Source of the DNA: Candidatus Obscuribacterales bacterium
GTDB taxonomy: Bacteria > Cyanobacteriota > Vampirovibrionia > Obscuribacterales > Obscuribacteraceae
NCBI GenBank assembly: GCA_031292355.1
Contig: JARLHI010000055.1
Span: forward strand, 124,001-188,000
DNA: 64,000 nucleotides
Reading direction: 5' to 3'
Part shown: piece after piece, positions 1-9,360 of the stretch
Position numbering within the stretch: position 1 is the stretch's first letter
How the letters are laid out: each line of letters begins with the position of its first letter
Translations under genes and position numbers: made by a program
The notes under the pieces: model-generated
What the model was told of the DNA's origin: nothing
Database searches by the model: none
What the model saw: only the letters and a program-made list of their open reading frames with translations

Positions 1-224
1 TCATCGACTTCATACTTGTCGACATCCTCGACTTTGAGAGGAGCTGGTGGTGGCAATACGCCACCATGATTCATAACGAAATTTATCGCCGATTGCTCAT
101 CCTGTTCATTCAACCAGCGCGCGGTTTCTTTTCCTCTGTACTGTTTGAGGTGGTCCAAAATCTTTTGGGAATTTTTTTCCTGTTCCGAAGGTTGAAACTT
201 GAACAAATTTGCAATCAGGCCCAT
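1..224 (-). CDS. Hypothetical protein, N-terminal part (runs off the left edge)
   Basis: An open minus-strand frame starts at ATG 224-222 and continues without a stop to base 1, giving 74 residues of an incomplete protein. The start is supported by a GAGAGG ribosome binding site seven bases upstream. The visible sequence (begins MGLIANLFKF, contains KETARWLNEQ and a short Pro run PPPAP) is charged and hydrophilic, with no signal peptide or membrane segment. I do not recognise the family. The plus-strand and other-frame minus-strand ORFs over the same bases have no comparable start signal and are taken as shadows. Confidence 0.6.
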   Translation of the reverse strand, partial: MGLIANLFKFQPSEQEKNSQKILDHLKQYRGKETARWLNEQDEQSAINFVMNHGGVLPPPAPLKVEDVDKYEVD

Positions 225-347
225 ATAAACCTCTCACTGGACGTTCCAAGTTGACAACTAAAATCGCGTTGACATCTTGATAATACACGATCATTTGGCG
301 CTAGCTAGCCACCATTTAGGAAGGTAAAAGACACTGATTAGCGCAAC

Positions 348-776
348 TCAACAATCGGCTTGTCGAAGTGTCGACGTTGTGACGGCAAAACTGGGATCAA
401 GCTGCACTTTGCGACGAGCAAACTTCCAGCCCCCATCTATCTTTTTGAGCGAGTCGAAATAGACGCCGGTAGCCACAATTGCTGTCGAAACCTCTCGCTC
501 AACCACGACCATATAGCACTGCGACATTGCCTGGTCACCGCTTTCGAAAATGGCAAAATTGGACATCAAATGGCGTTTACCTTGAATACGCGCACCGAGG
601 TCACCCGGCAATTTCGCAAGCGCCGTTTTGCCGGCATAGACACCTAGACCGCCTTCCCAGACACCATCGTCAGCCCAAGTTTCTAACCATTCATCAAACT
701 TTCCACTGTCCATGGCGTTTGCATATCGAACTATCAGGTCTTGAATCTCCATTTTATCTTGAAAATTAAGTGGCAT
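348..776 (-). CDS. SnoaL-like / NTF2-fold protein
   Basis: A 142-residue protein of the SnoaL-like, NTF2-superfamily type. The opening helix (MEIQDLIVRYANAMDSGKF) followed by DEWLETWADDGVWEG is the usual beginning of this cone-shaped alpha+beta fold, and the C-terminal strands contain GGWKFARRKV, as in polyketide-cyclase-like and dehydratase-like members. Such proteins are small enzymes or ligand-binding proteins; the substrate cannot be told from sequence. I chose ATG 776 because an AAAGGAA ribosome binding site lies just upstream and the family start follows at once; the frame itself is open to 857. It stands alone between the edge gene and the divergent TonB_C/TPR gene. Confidence 0.75.
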   Translation of the reverse strand: MPLNFQDKMEIQDLIVRYANAMDSGKFDEWLETWADDGVWEGGLGVYAGKTALAKLPGDLGARIQGKRHLMSNFAIFESGDQAMSQCYMVVVEREVSTAIVATGVYFDSLKKIDGGWKFARRKVQLDPSFAVTTSTLRQADC

Positions 777-914
777 TTTATTCCTTTGTCCGTCCGCGAC
801 TAACGTTTTGATAGATAGCCCAGTCATTCTATCGAAACCAACAATTTCTGGCGACAACTACTTATCAAAACAGGGTATGAGACAATCAAATCAATTCGCT
901 AAGGCCAGGAAAAG

Positions 915-2282
915 ATGTTGAGCATCCGACAGTTGATACTAGTATCGTATATGGTTCCACTGTCGCTAGCAATCCACCCTCGTTGCTTTGCCCAAGCTAT
1001 TGAAGTAAAGCCTGAAGAGAATCCAAATTCAGCGTCCGCTGCCCCTGACAAAAGCGAGCCGGCATCAGCAGAACCGATAAAATCATCATCTGCGATCGAC
1101 TACTCTAAAATCGAAAAAGCGCTCAACGAAAAGTATGACGGGCGAATCAACAGTTCACCCAAACCCGCGAGAATATACTTGAGTATATTGCATAGCGGAC
1201 TCGTACAATGGCTCTACGTCTACAATTCGTGTGGCTTGCCAGAAATCGACGAAGCCGTTAAACAATCGGTTTCATCAATTGAAAAATTTCAACCGAACGA
1301 AAAATTTCTAACTGCTCTGGCAGTTTTACCACCCCGGTCAAAAGTCATAAAAATCATTGCTGTACCGGATATAAACTGGAATGACTTTATGACCAAAATT
1401 CAGGCTGATATCAAACAGAACTGGAATCCACCAGAAGGAACACGCACAAAAATTGCAACAGCACGATTTAGAATTAATACTACCGGTGAGATCACAGAGT
1501 TTCGTTTTGAAACTCCGACAGAGGAACCATTGTTCGACCGTGCCGCAAAGAAGGCAGTCGACAAATTAGGACCGCGCACTTTTCCAACAGAAGCACCGGA
1601 CAACGTCGAAATACGATTTACTTTCACCTACCACGTAGACAGGACAAATAAGTCACTCTCGAAAATCCTGCTACCAAGGTCCGACAAGCTCATTGCCAGA
1701 GCAATTATCGCTGATAAGGCTGATCCCCCAGCGCATACCGGCACTGTACCCAATCCAAAGACTTTAAATAATGAGGGCGTAGATGCGACAAATGCAAAGA
1801 AGTTCGACCTCGCCATAAGCAAATTGAAGGCAGCAGTGCTGGCAGACTCCAGGTATCATCTGGCGCAGCAGAATCTGGCGGTTGCCTATAACAATCGCGG
1901 ATTGGCAAAAAAAGGCGATCCGCAACAGGCATTGACTCAATTCCATCGCGCGTATTTCTTTGAACCTGAAAGCACCACTACGTTTCAGAATGTTGAAGGC
2001 ACAGTCAAATTGATTGGGAAATCACCGAACTCATTTGATGACCGCAAACTGCTGGGAACGCAAGCTGAAGCGAAAAGCGATTACATCGGCGCCCTTGTTG
2101 AATATGCAGCAGCCAACACAATATTACAAGACCCAGACGTATGTATTCGAATGGGAGACATTTATGCTAGATATGGTGCTAAAGATTTGGCGCTGACGCA
2201 ATACTTGCTCGCAAAAAAGTTAGATGATACTAGAGCTGACGCAAGAATCGCTAAATTGAAACCCACAAGCACCGCTCACTGA
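915..2282 (+). CDS. Exported TonB_C-domain and TPR protein
   Basis: A 455-residue protein. Residues 1-27 form a probable signal peptide ending near CFAQ. A low-complexity Ala/Pro/Glu/Ser linker (about 30-60) follows. Residues about 85-150 look like a degenerate TonB_C half domain, and 155-240 match a TonB C-terminal domain (MTKIQADIKQNW, ATARFRINTTGEI, FDRAAKKAV). Residues about 275-450 are TPR-like helical repeats. ATG 915 has an AGGA binding site. There is no N-terminal inner-membrane anchor with a long Pro-rich spacer, so it is unlikely to be a classical TonB energiser; this TonB_C plus TPR arrangement is seen in exported proteins of unknown role. A hairpin follows the gene. Confidence 0.7.
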   Translation: MLSIRQLILVSYMVPLSLAIHPRCFAQAIEVKPEENPNSASAAPDKSEPASAEPIKSSSAIDYSKIEKALNEKYDGRINSSPKPARIYLSILHSGLVQWLYVYNSCGLPEIDEAVKQSVSSIEKFQPNEKFLTALAVLPPRSKVIKIIAVPDINWNDFMTKIQADIKQNWNPPEGTRTKIATARFRINTTGEITEFRFETPTEEPLFDRAAKKAVDKLGPRTFPTEAPDNVEIRFTFTYHVDRTNKSLSKILLPRSDKLIARAIIADKADPPAHTGTVPNPKTLNNEGVDATNAKKFDLAISKLKAAVLADSRYHLAQQNLAVAYNNRGLAKKGDPQQALTQFHRAYFFEPESTTTFQNVEGTVKLIGKSPNSFDDRKLLGTQAEAKSDYIGALVEYAAANTILQDPDVCIRMGDIYARYGAKDLALTQYLLAKKLDDTRADARIAKLKPTSTAH

Positions 2283-2310
2283 GCCAGCGCAAACGTTTGG
2301 ACCTAGTGGT

Positions 2311-2345
2311 AATGCGTCTTTGCGAATTTTCTGCAGAGACGCATT
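2311..2345 (+). terminator. Terminator-like hairpin after the TonB_C/TPR gene
   Basis: AATGCGTCTTTGC (2311-2323) and GCAGAGACGCATT (2333-2345) pair at 12 of 13 positions around a 9-base loop. Only a weak T-rich stretch follows (GTCTTCT), so it may be a weak intrinsic terminator or a transcript-end stabiliser. It sits 29 bases after the stop codon of the upstream gene. Confidence 0.5.
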
Positions 2346-2520
2346 GTCTTCTGCGGCACGAGCGTCACTCCGAGTCGCCAACTCCAATTAAATTTCAGAG
2401 CAAAGCCACCCCCGTAAACTTACGTTTCTACACAAGATGCTGTTCCTGCGAACGAGAGCAGTACCTGTAATACAATATCGGCACCCCGCCAGAAATCAAG
2501 AGGCTACGTGGTGCAAAATA

Positions 2521-4557
2521 ATGCTGAGTAAGCCAATAGTGGTTTTAGGCGGCGGATTCGCCGGAGTAATGGCCGCCAAGACGCTGCGTAAGCTGCTGCC
2601 CGTCGACCAGTACAAAATCGTGCTTTTTGCTCAAGAAAATCACATGGTTTTTTACCCGCTCCTGGCAGAAGTGGCGGCGGCTGCTATCAATCCCAAAGAT
2701 ATGGCTGCTCCACTAAGAGAACTTCTACCTGATGTCGAGTGTCGTACCGAATCAGTCGTAGCAATAGATCCGGCCAAGAACTTAGTGACGATTAAAGACC
2801 CGGATGAAATTCGCAAGACGTACGAATTCGCACATTTGATCATCGCGTGCGGCAACATGACAAACCTGGCTTTTATTCCGGGTATGGCCGACCATGCATT
2901 TTCTCTTAAAAGCGTATCTGATGCGTTACGAATCCAGGCGCACATCATTGGTCAGCTAGAGCGAGCTGAAATTGAAGAGAATGATGAAAAGCGCCGCTGG
3001 CTTCTCAGCTTTGTTATCGTCGGCGGAGGCTTCAGCGGCGTAGAAGTTGCAGGCGAAATAAACGAGTTGCTGCGGCTAGCCTGCAGGTTTTATCGCAACT
3101 TCAAGGAGAGCGATATCAAAGTCACGCTCGTTCACTCTCACGATCAAATCTTGCCAGAAGTCGGCTCTAATCTGCGCGAATTTGCAAGAAAAAAGATGGA
3201 GTCAAATGGAGTAATTTTCCGACTAAATGCAAGCGCATCCATGTGCTCAAAAGAGGGCGTAAAACTGAAGGATGGCGGATTCATCCGCGCAGGAACTGTT
3301 GTTTGTACTATCGGTTCGCGCCCGCTACCAATGATTGAACAACTCGATGTACCTAAAGACAAAGGCAGGATCGCTGTCAATGAAGACATGTCTGTTTCTG
3401 ACTACAAAAACATCTGGGCCATTGGTGATTGCGCAGCAGTCATGAACAAGCAAGACGGAAAACTTTCACCGACAACCGGACAATTTGGAGAAAGACAGGG
3501 AGCACAGGTAGCACATAATGTAGAGCTGCGATTGAAAAATCTTCCCACCAAACCGTTCTACCATCAATCTCTTGGTACTCTTTGCTCAATCGGCGGTAAA
3601 AGCGCTGTAGCAGAAATGTTCGACATCCGAATTTCTGGATTCATCGCCTGGTTCGCATGGCGAGCTGTTTATCTGATCAAGCTACCTTCTTTGATGCAGA
3701 AAATAAAAGTTGGCATCTCCTGGTTTTTAGAACTTTTCATGCCACCAGCACTAACATCAATCACCACCGACGCCTTTGACAAAATCGGCTCCGCACATTA
3801 TGGCGCAGGTGACACAATTTTCAAAACAGGCGACCCGGCCACTGAATTCTACATGATCGAAACTGGCTCTGTGGAGGTTTTGGACCGGTCTCCAGAAGAA
3901 AACATTGTCGCAGTATATGGTCCTGGAGATTTTTTTGGCGAGCGCTCTTTAATCGAAAACAAATTGCATCATCACGAGTGCAGAGCACGAGAAGACAGCG
4001 AAATTCTTGTGATGGGACGAACGGTCTTCGACCAATTATCTCAGCGCTTCAAACCATTTAAAGAAGCTCTCGTAAACGCGACCAGACGACGCACTAACAA
4101 CATCTCCAACTTTCCAAAATTACAGGAAGTGATAGATCGAATTTCTCTCGACTCGCTGATTGAGCCCCTCCCCTATGAGCCAATCAGGGTCTCAGAGCCT
4201 GTTTCCGAAGTAATTAACATGCTCAATAGACATCAACTGGATTGCATTTTCATCACCAATGACGAGCAAAAACTAATCGGAGCCATCAGACGGCATGACT
4301 TAATGAACTGGATTGAGGCTCTAGCTGCGGATTTAGAACGTGGGAACACAGAACTAACAGCCGGAAACTGGGCTCTCGACAAACCAATTTGTGTTTCCAG
4401 TACTGCTGTTTCGTCTGCTGAAGCAATACATTTGATGCGCAAAAACGCAATTGATCGCTTACCAGTAGTTGACCACAATGACCAGCTTCTAGGCGTTTTA
4501 CGTCTAGAAAACGTCATGGAGCATGTGCTTCGCGAAATATCAAAGGTAATGGCGTAA
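2521..4557 (+). CDS. ndh: Type II NADH dehydrogenase fused to cNMP-binding and CBS-pair domains
   Basis: A 678-residue fusion. Residues 1-410 are an NDH-2-type FAD protein: FAD dinucleotide motif LGGGFAGV (9-16), NADH motif VGGGFSGVEVAGE (167-179), FAD-binding AIGDCA (300-305), and a C-terminal aromatic, amphipathic stretch (370-410) suited to membrane association. It would oxidise NADH and reduce quinone without pumping protons. Residues 417-510 are a CRP-like cyclic-nucleotide-binding fold (GDFFGERSL at 469-477), but the usual Arg-Thr of the phosphate pocket is replaced by His residues. Residues 550-600 and 618-672 form a CBS pair that could sense adenine nucleotides. ATG 2521 fits the family N terminus; the frame is open to 2437 but adds 28 unrelated residues. 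The binding site is weak. Confidence 0.85.
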   Translation: MLSKPIVVLGGGFAGVMAAKTLRKLLPVDQYKIVLFAQENHMVFYPLLAEVAAAAINPKDMAAPLRELLPDVECRTESVVAIDPAKNLVTIKDPDEIRKTYEFAHLIIACGNMTNLAFIPGMADHAFSLKSVSDALRIQAHIIGQLERAEIEENDEKRRWLLSFVIVGGGFSGVEVAGEINELLRLACRFYRNFKESDIKVTLVHSHDQILPEVGSNLREFARKKMESNGVIFRLNASASMCSKEGVKLKDGGFIRAGTVVCTIGSRPLPMIEQLDVPKDKGRIAVNEDMSVSDYKNIWAIGDCAAVMNKQDGKLSPTTGQFGERQGAQVAHNVELRLKNLPTKPFYHQSLGTLCSIGGKSAVAEMFDIRISGFIAWFAWRAVYLIKLPSLMQKIKVGISWFLELFMPPALTSITTDAFDKIGSAHYGAGDTIFKTGDPATEFYMIETGSVEVLDRSPEENIVAVYGPGDFFGERSLIENKLHHHECRAREDSEILVMGRTVFDQLSQRFKPFKEALVNATRRRTNNISNFPKLQEVIDRISLDSLIEPLPYEPIRVSEPVSEVINMLNRHQLDCIFITNDEQKLIGAIRRHDLMNWIEALAADLERGNTELTAGNWALDKPICVSSTAVSSAEAIHLMRKNAIDRLPVVDHNDQLLGVLRLENVMEHVLREISKVMA

Positions 4558-4562
4558 GCCTT

Positions 4563-5066
4563 TCAATTTTTACCAACGCGCATGGTCAAGAAGACACAAG
4601 AAACAGCCGCCACCACGCATACTACAAAAATATAGGGCATAAGCGGCATTATAAAATTAGTCTGTGCAGCCGATTCTTCCAATAAACAATCATCTACGTT
4701 CTGAGGATCGTATCTAACTGGAACCTTGGTTCCTACAAGGTTTGTCGCAGCAACGTCAGCATCGTAATTGGACATATGCGATTTAACGATTCGTTCGACG
4801 AAATGATCGCCGCTTGTGGGTGTCGTATATTTCAGGCGAGCTGAAATGGAATAATCTGGTGGCAAATTGTTGACTAAAACCGAGTCAAGCTTAACAACCC
4901 GCGTCGAAACCACCTCTGCTTGTTTCTCAATCCATTGCGATAAATTATGGCAACGAAACTCCAAATAACCACTAACAATAGCAAAAAACACAGCGATCAC
5001 TGCTGCAATTCTATAGGGCGAATCTCGTCTTGAAACTGACTGAAGAGGTTCGCTTTTAGAGTACAT
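4563..5066 (-). CDS. DUF3592-type membrane protein
   Basis: A 167-residue protein with a membrane segment near each end (about 20-38 and 139-162) and a soluble, presumably periplasmic, domain between them. The domain ends in GTKVPVRYDPQNVDDCLLEE, which matches the DUF3592 signature (V.V.YDP..P..). Function is unknown for the family. ATG 5066 has a GAGGT binding site. It converges with the NDH-2 gene with a gap of only 5 bases, and its start faces the katG promoter region. Confidence 0.7.
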   Translation of the reverse strand: MYSKSEPLQSVSRRDSPYRIAAVIAVFFAIVSGYLEFRCHNLSQWIEKQAEVVSTRVVKLDSVLVNNLPPDYSISARLKYTTPTSGDHFVERIVKSHMSNYDADVAATNLVGTKVPVRYDPQNVDDCLLEESAAQTNFIMPLMPYIFVVCVVAAVSCVFLTMRVGKN

Positions 5067-5153
5067 TTTTACCTCAAGAATATGAATTCTACTTCTCCAC
5101 CACCATAATTATATGATGAGCAAGCGTCCGACTTGCATTGACATTGACTTGAC

Positions 5154-5168
5154 TTAGAGTTAGTCTAA
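5154..5168. promoter_or_regulatory. Possible Fur/PerR-family operator upstream of katG
   Basis: TTAGAGT-T-AGTCTAA is an imperfect 7-1-7 inverted repeat (5 bp outer arms TTAGA/TCTAA exact) 134 bases before the katG start, between katG and the divergent DUF3592 gene. The 7-1-7 layout resembles Fur and PerR sites, and katG genes are often peroxide-controlled through such repressors. The match is short, so this is only a suggestion. Confidence 0.25.
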
Positions 5169-5256
5169 ATGTATTCTTATTCAAAGAGACTGCGAAACTT
5201 ATTACCAGTTAAGCGCCTGCAATCTTGAGCTCGTCCACTTAGCTTCAGCGCAATGA

Positions 5257-7521
<2,265 letters not shown>

Positions 7522-7542
7522 AACAGTAGGGGTTTTCGATGT

Positions 7543-7577
7543 ATCGTCTCATGCATTAATTTGCGTGAGACGATTTC
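7543..7577 (+). terminator. Hairpin terminator after katG
   Basis: ATCGTCTCATGCA (7543-7555) pairs with TGCGTGAGACGAT (7562-7574) at 12 of 13 positions around a 6-base loop and is followed by TTTCC. It begins 22 bases after the katG stop. The remaining gene-free bases up to 7850 show nothing else that I can support. Confidence 0.65.
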
Positions 7578-7850
7578 CGTGGGGAAAATCGTAGCGACTA
7601 GTATTCAATGACGGCACAATCACTAGCTAGCCCCCTTCATTCAATCATTCGACTTCTTAGGCGCCCACACTCTCTCGAACACGCGAAGTTTGGGAAACTG
7701 AAAACGTTCTGAGCAAATGGAACAGTCAAACAGATCATAACCGCTTACGTTCTATCAATACCATGATGAATCAAGCTCAACAAGATGCTTGAACCGCACG
7801 TGTATAATGTCAGAACATCGCACCATCTTTGATCAACTGTGCAACATATC

Positions 7851-8369
7851 ATGATCAAATCATTTTTTCGAGTTTGGTCGCCTTCGCCTGAGACCAAGCG
7901 CAAGCTGTATGTCTTCGCAGGAGTTGCTATCACCTTTTGGGTGCTACTTGTGATCAACTCCTCTTCTCTCATGGGAGAATTTGGAGGTTTCGAGTTTGTC
8001 AGTCCAAGGTTGGATGCGTTATCGACAACTGTTTCATTTCTACTGCCCCTGGTATCGATCATAATTTGGGTTGTAATAGGTCCACCATGGTTGAAAGGAT
8101 CATCTCTAGTAGTATTTCTACTGTACGGTTTCTTTGCATGTTTCGGAGTACTTATACTCCAAGAACACCTCATGACTGAGTTTATCGCCGACAAGAACGA
8201 CTTCAGACACACTATAGCAATTGAAAAAATTGATAGTGGTACCAATATGGTCACGTACGAACTGATAGGTGATTCTCTCTCTGCAAATTATCAGGCGAAG
8301 TGTTTAGAGACGCGCATTGCGCCGGGTATCACATGGAGCAAGAGAGTATCTTTTGAAAGGATAAATTAA
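7851..8369 (+). CDS. Small membrane protein of unknown function
   Basis: A 172-residue protein with three hydrophobic segments (about residues 20-40, 65-85 and 88-108) followed by a hydrophilic C-terminal domain of about 60 residues. No known family motif is seen. ATG 7851 is preferred over GTG 7839; neither has a clear ribosome binding site, and no terminator or promoter is obvious. A minus-strand frame covers most of it but lacks membrane periodicity or domain likeness, so the plus-strand reading is preferred on the strength of its clean transmembrane segments. Confidence 0.5.
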   Translation: MIKSFFRVWSPSPETKRKLYVFAGVAITFWVLLVINSSSLMGEFGGFEFVSPRLDALSTTVSFLLPLVSIIIWVVIGPPWLKGSSLVVFLLYGFFACFGVLILQEHLMTEFIADKNDFRHTIAIEKIDSGTNMVTYELIGDSLSANYQAKCLETRIAPGITWSKRVSFERIN

Positions 8370-8411
8370 CTTAGCTTGCGTTAAAAGTCACACCACAACG
8401 AACTAATGTCT

Positions 8412-9296
8412 TTACTCCAGCGCCGGTGCAATTCCCTCTGCAACAGCAAGCGGACCGTCCTCAGCTTTCTTCGCCGTAAACGAGCATCCAATCGATGCAG
8501 CAACAATGCAACCTATCGCTAACCACTGCAAAGACGCAAGCATTTCGCCAAGTATTATCCATCCAGTTAAGGCACCCACGGCAGGCTCCATGCTTAAAAG
8601 AATGCCGAATGTTTGGTTGGGTATTTTCTGCAGTGCATACATTTCCAGCGAATAAGGAATTGCGCTTGAAAGCAATGCCACCATGCAACCCACAAGAACA
8701 TAGCTAGGCTCGAACATGGCTTTGTATGCGTGTTGGGCACCAAAAGGTAGCACCACCAACGATGCCATCACAAATCCTAATGACGTCACTTGCCCACCAT
8801 GCCCCTGACCAGCTTTCTTGCCGACAATAATATAAACGGCCCATAAAACGGCGGCAATGAGGATACAGAAAACGCCGCCGGGGTCCAGACTTGTCGATGC
8901 GCTACCGGCTAGTGGTGAGAGCAAAAGCAGACCGATAGCAGCCAATACGATCCACACAAAGTCTAGAATTCGGCGGGACGAAAAAGTGGCAAGAGTCAAA
9001 GGTCCAATAAACTCAATAGCGATGGCTATGCCAATAGGAATCTTGGCGATGCCTTTATAGAACATCAGATTCATGCAGCCAAGTGTCAAACCATAAAGCG
9101 CGATGTAAGCGGCTTGCTTTCGGTCCAGGGGCAATCGCCAGGGGCGCCATATGCACACGAGCATCACAGCCGCGAAAACGATGCGAATGACAGTGGTTCC
9201 ATCAGAACCTATATGTGAAAAGAGCTGCTTTGCGTAAGATGAACCAACGCAAAGAGAAATGATGGAACCAAGAACAGCTAAGAGTGGTAAAAGCAC
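8412..9296 (-). CDS. rhtA: RhtA-like amino-acid exporter (EamA family)
   Basis: A 294-residue ten-helix protein of the EamA/DMT superfamily. It follows E. coli RhtA closely along its length: PWRLPLDRKQ, GMNLMFYKGI-type segment (GCMNLMFYKGI), IAIEFIGPL, FSSRR.LDFVWVVLA-type segment, IPYSLEMYAL and FGILLSMEPAVGAL. RhtA exports threonine and homoserine; the substrate here is inferred. The start is GTG 9296; the frame is open upstream without another usual start codon. It follows the TPR gene on the same strand after 64 bases and may be co-transcribed. Confidence 0.8.
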   Translation of the reverse strand: MLLPLLAVLGSIISLCVGSSYAKQLFSHIGSDGTTVIRIVFAAVMLVCIWRPWRLPLDRKQAAYIALYGLTLGCMNLMFYKGIAKIPIGIAIAIEFIGPLTLATFSSRRILDFVWIVLAAIGLLLLSPLAGSASTSLDPGGVFCILIAAVLWAVYIIVGKKAGQGHGGQVTSLGFVMASLVVLPFGAQHAYKAMFEPSYVLVGCMVALLSSAIPYSLEMYALQKIPNQTFGILLSMEPAVGALTGWIILGEMLASLQWLAIGCIVAASIGCSFTAKKAEDGPLAVAEGIAPALE

Positions 9297-9360
9297 AAAA
9301 ATTCCAAGGGCCGCCGATTCCCTAAGTATAGATGAACAAACCCCGAAATCGCTCGTGCAA

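Noticed and set aside
7745-8254. Minus-strand frame of 169 codons
   Set aside because: It lies over the plus-strand membrane-protein gene, has no domain likeness, and lacks the membrane periodicity seen on the plus strand.
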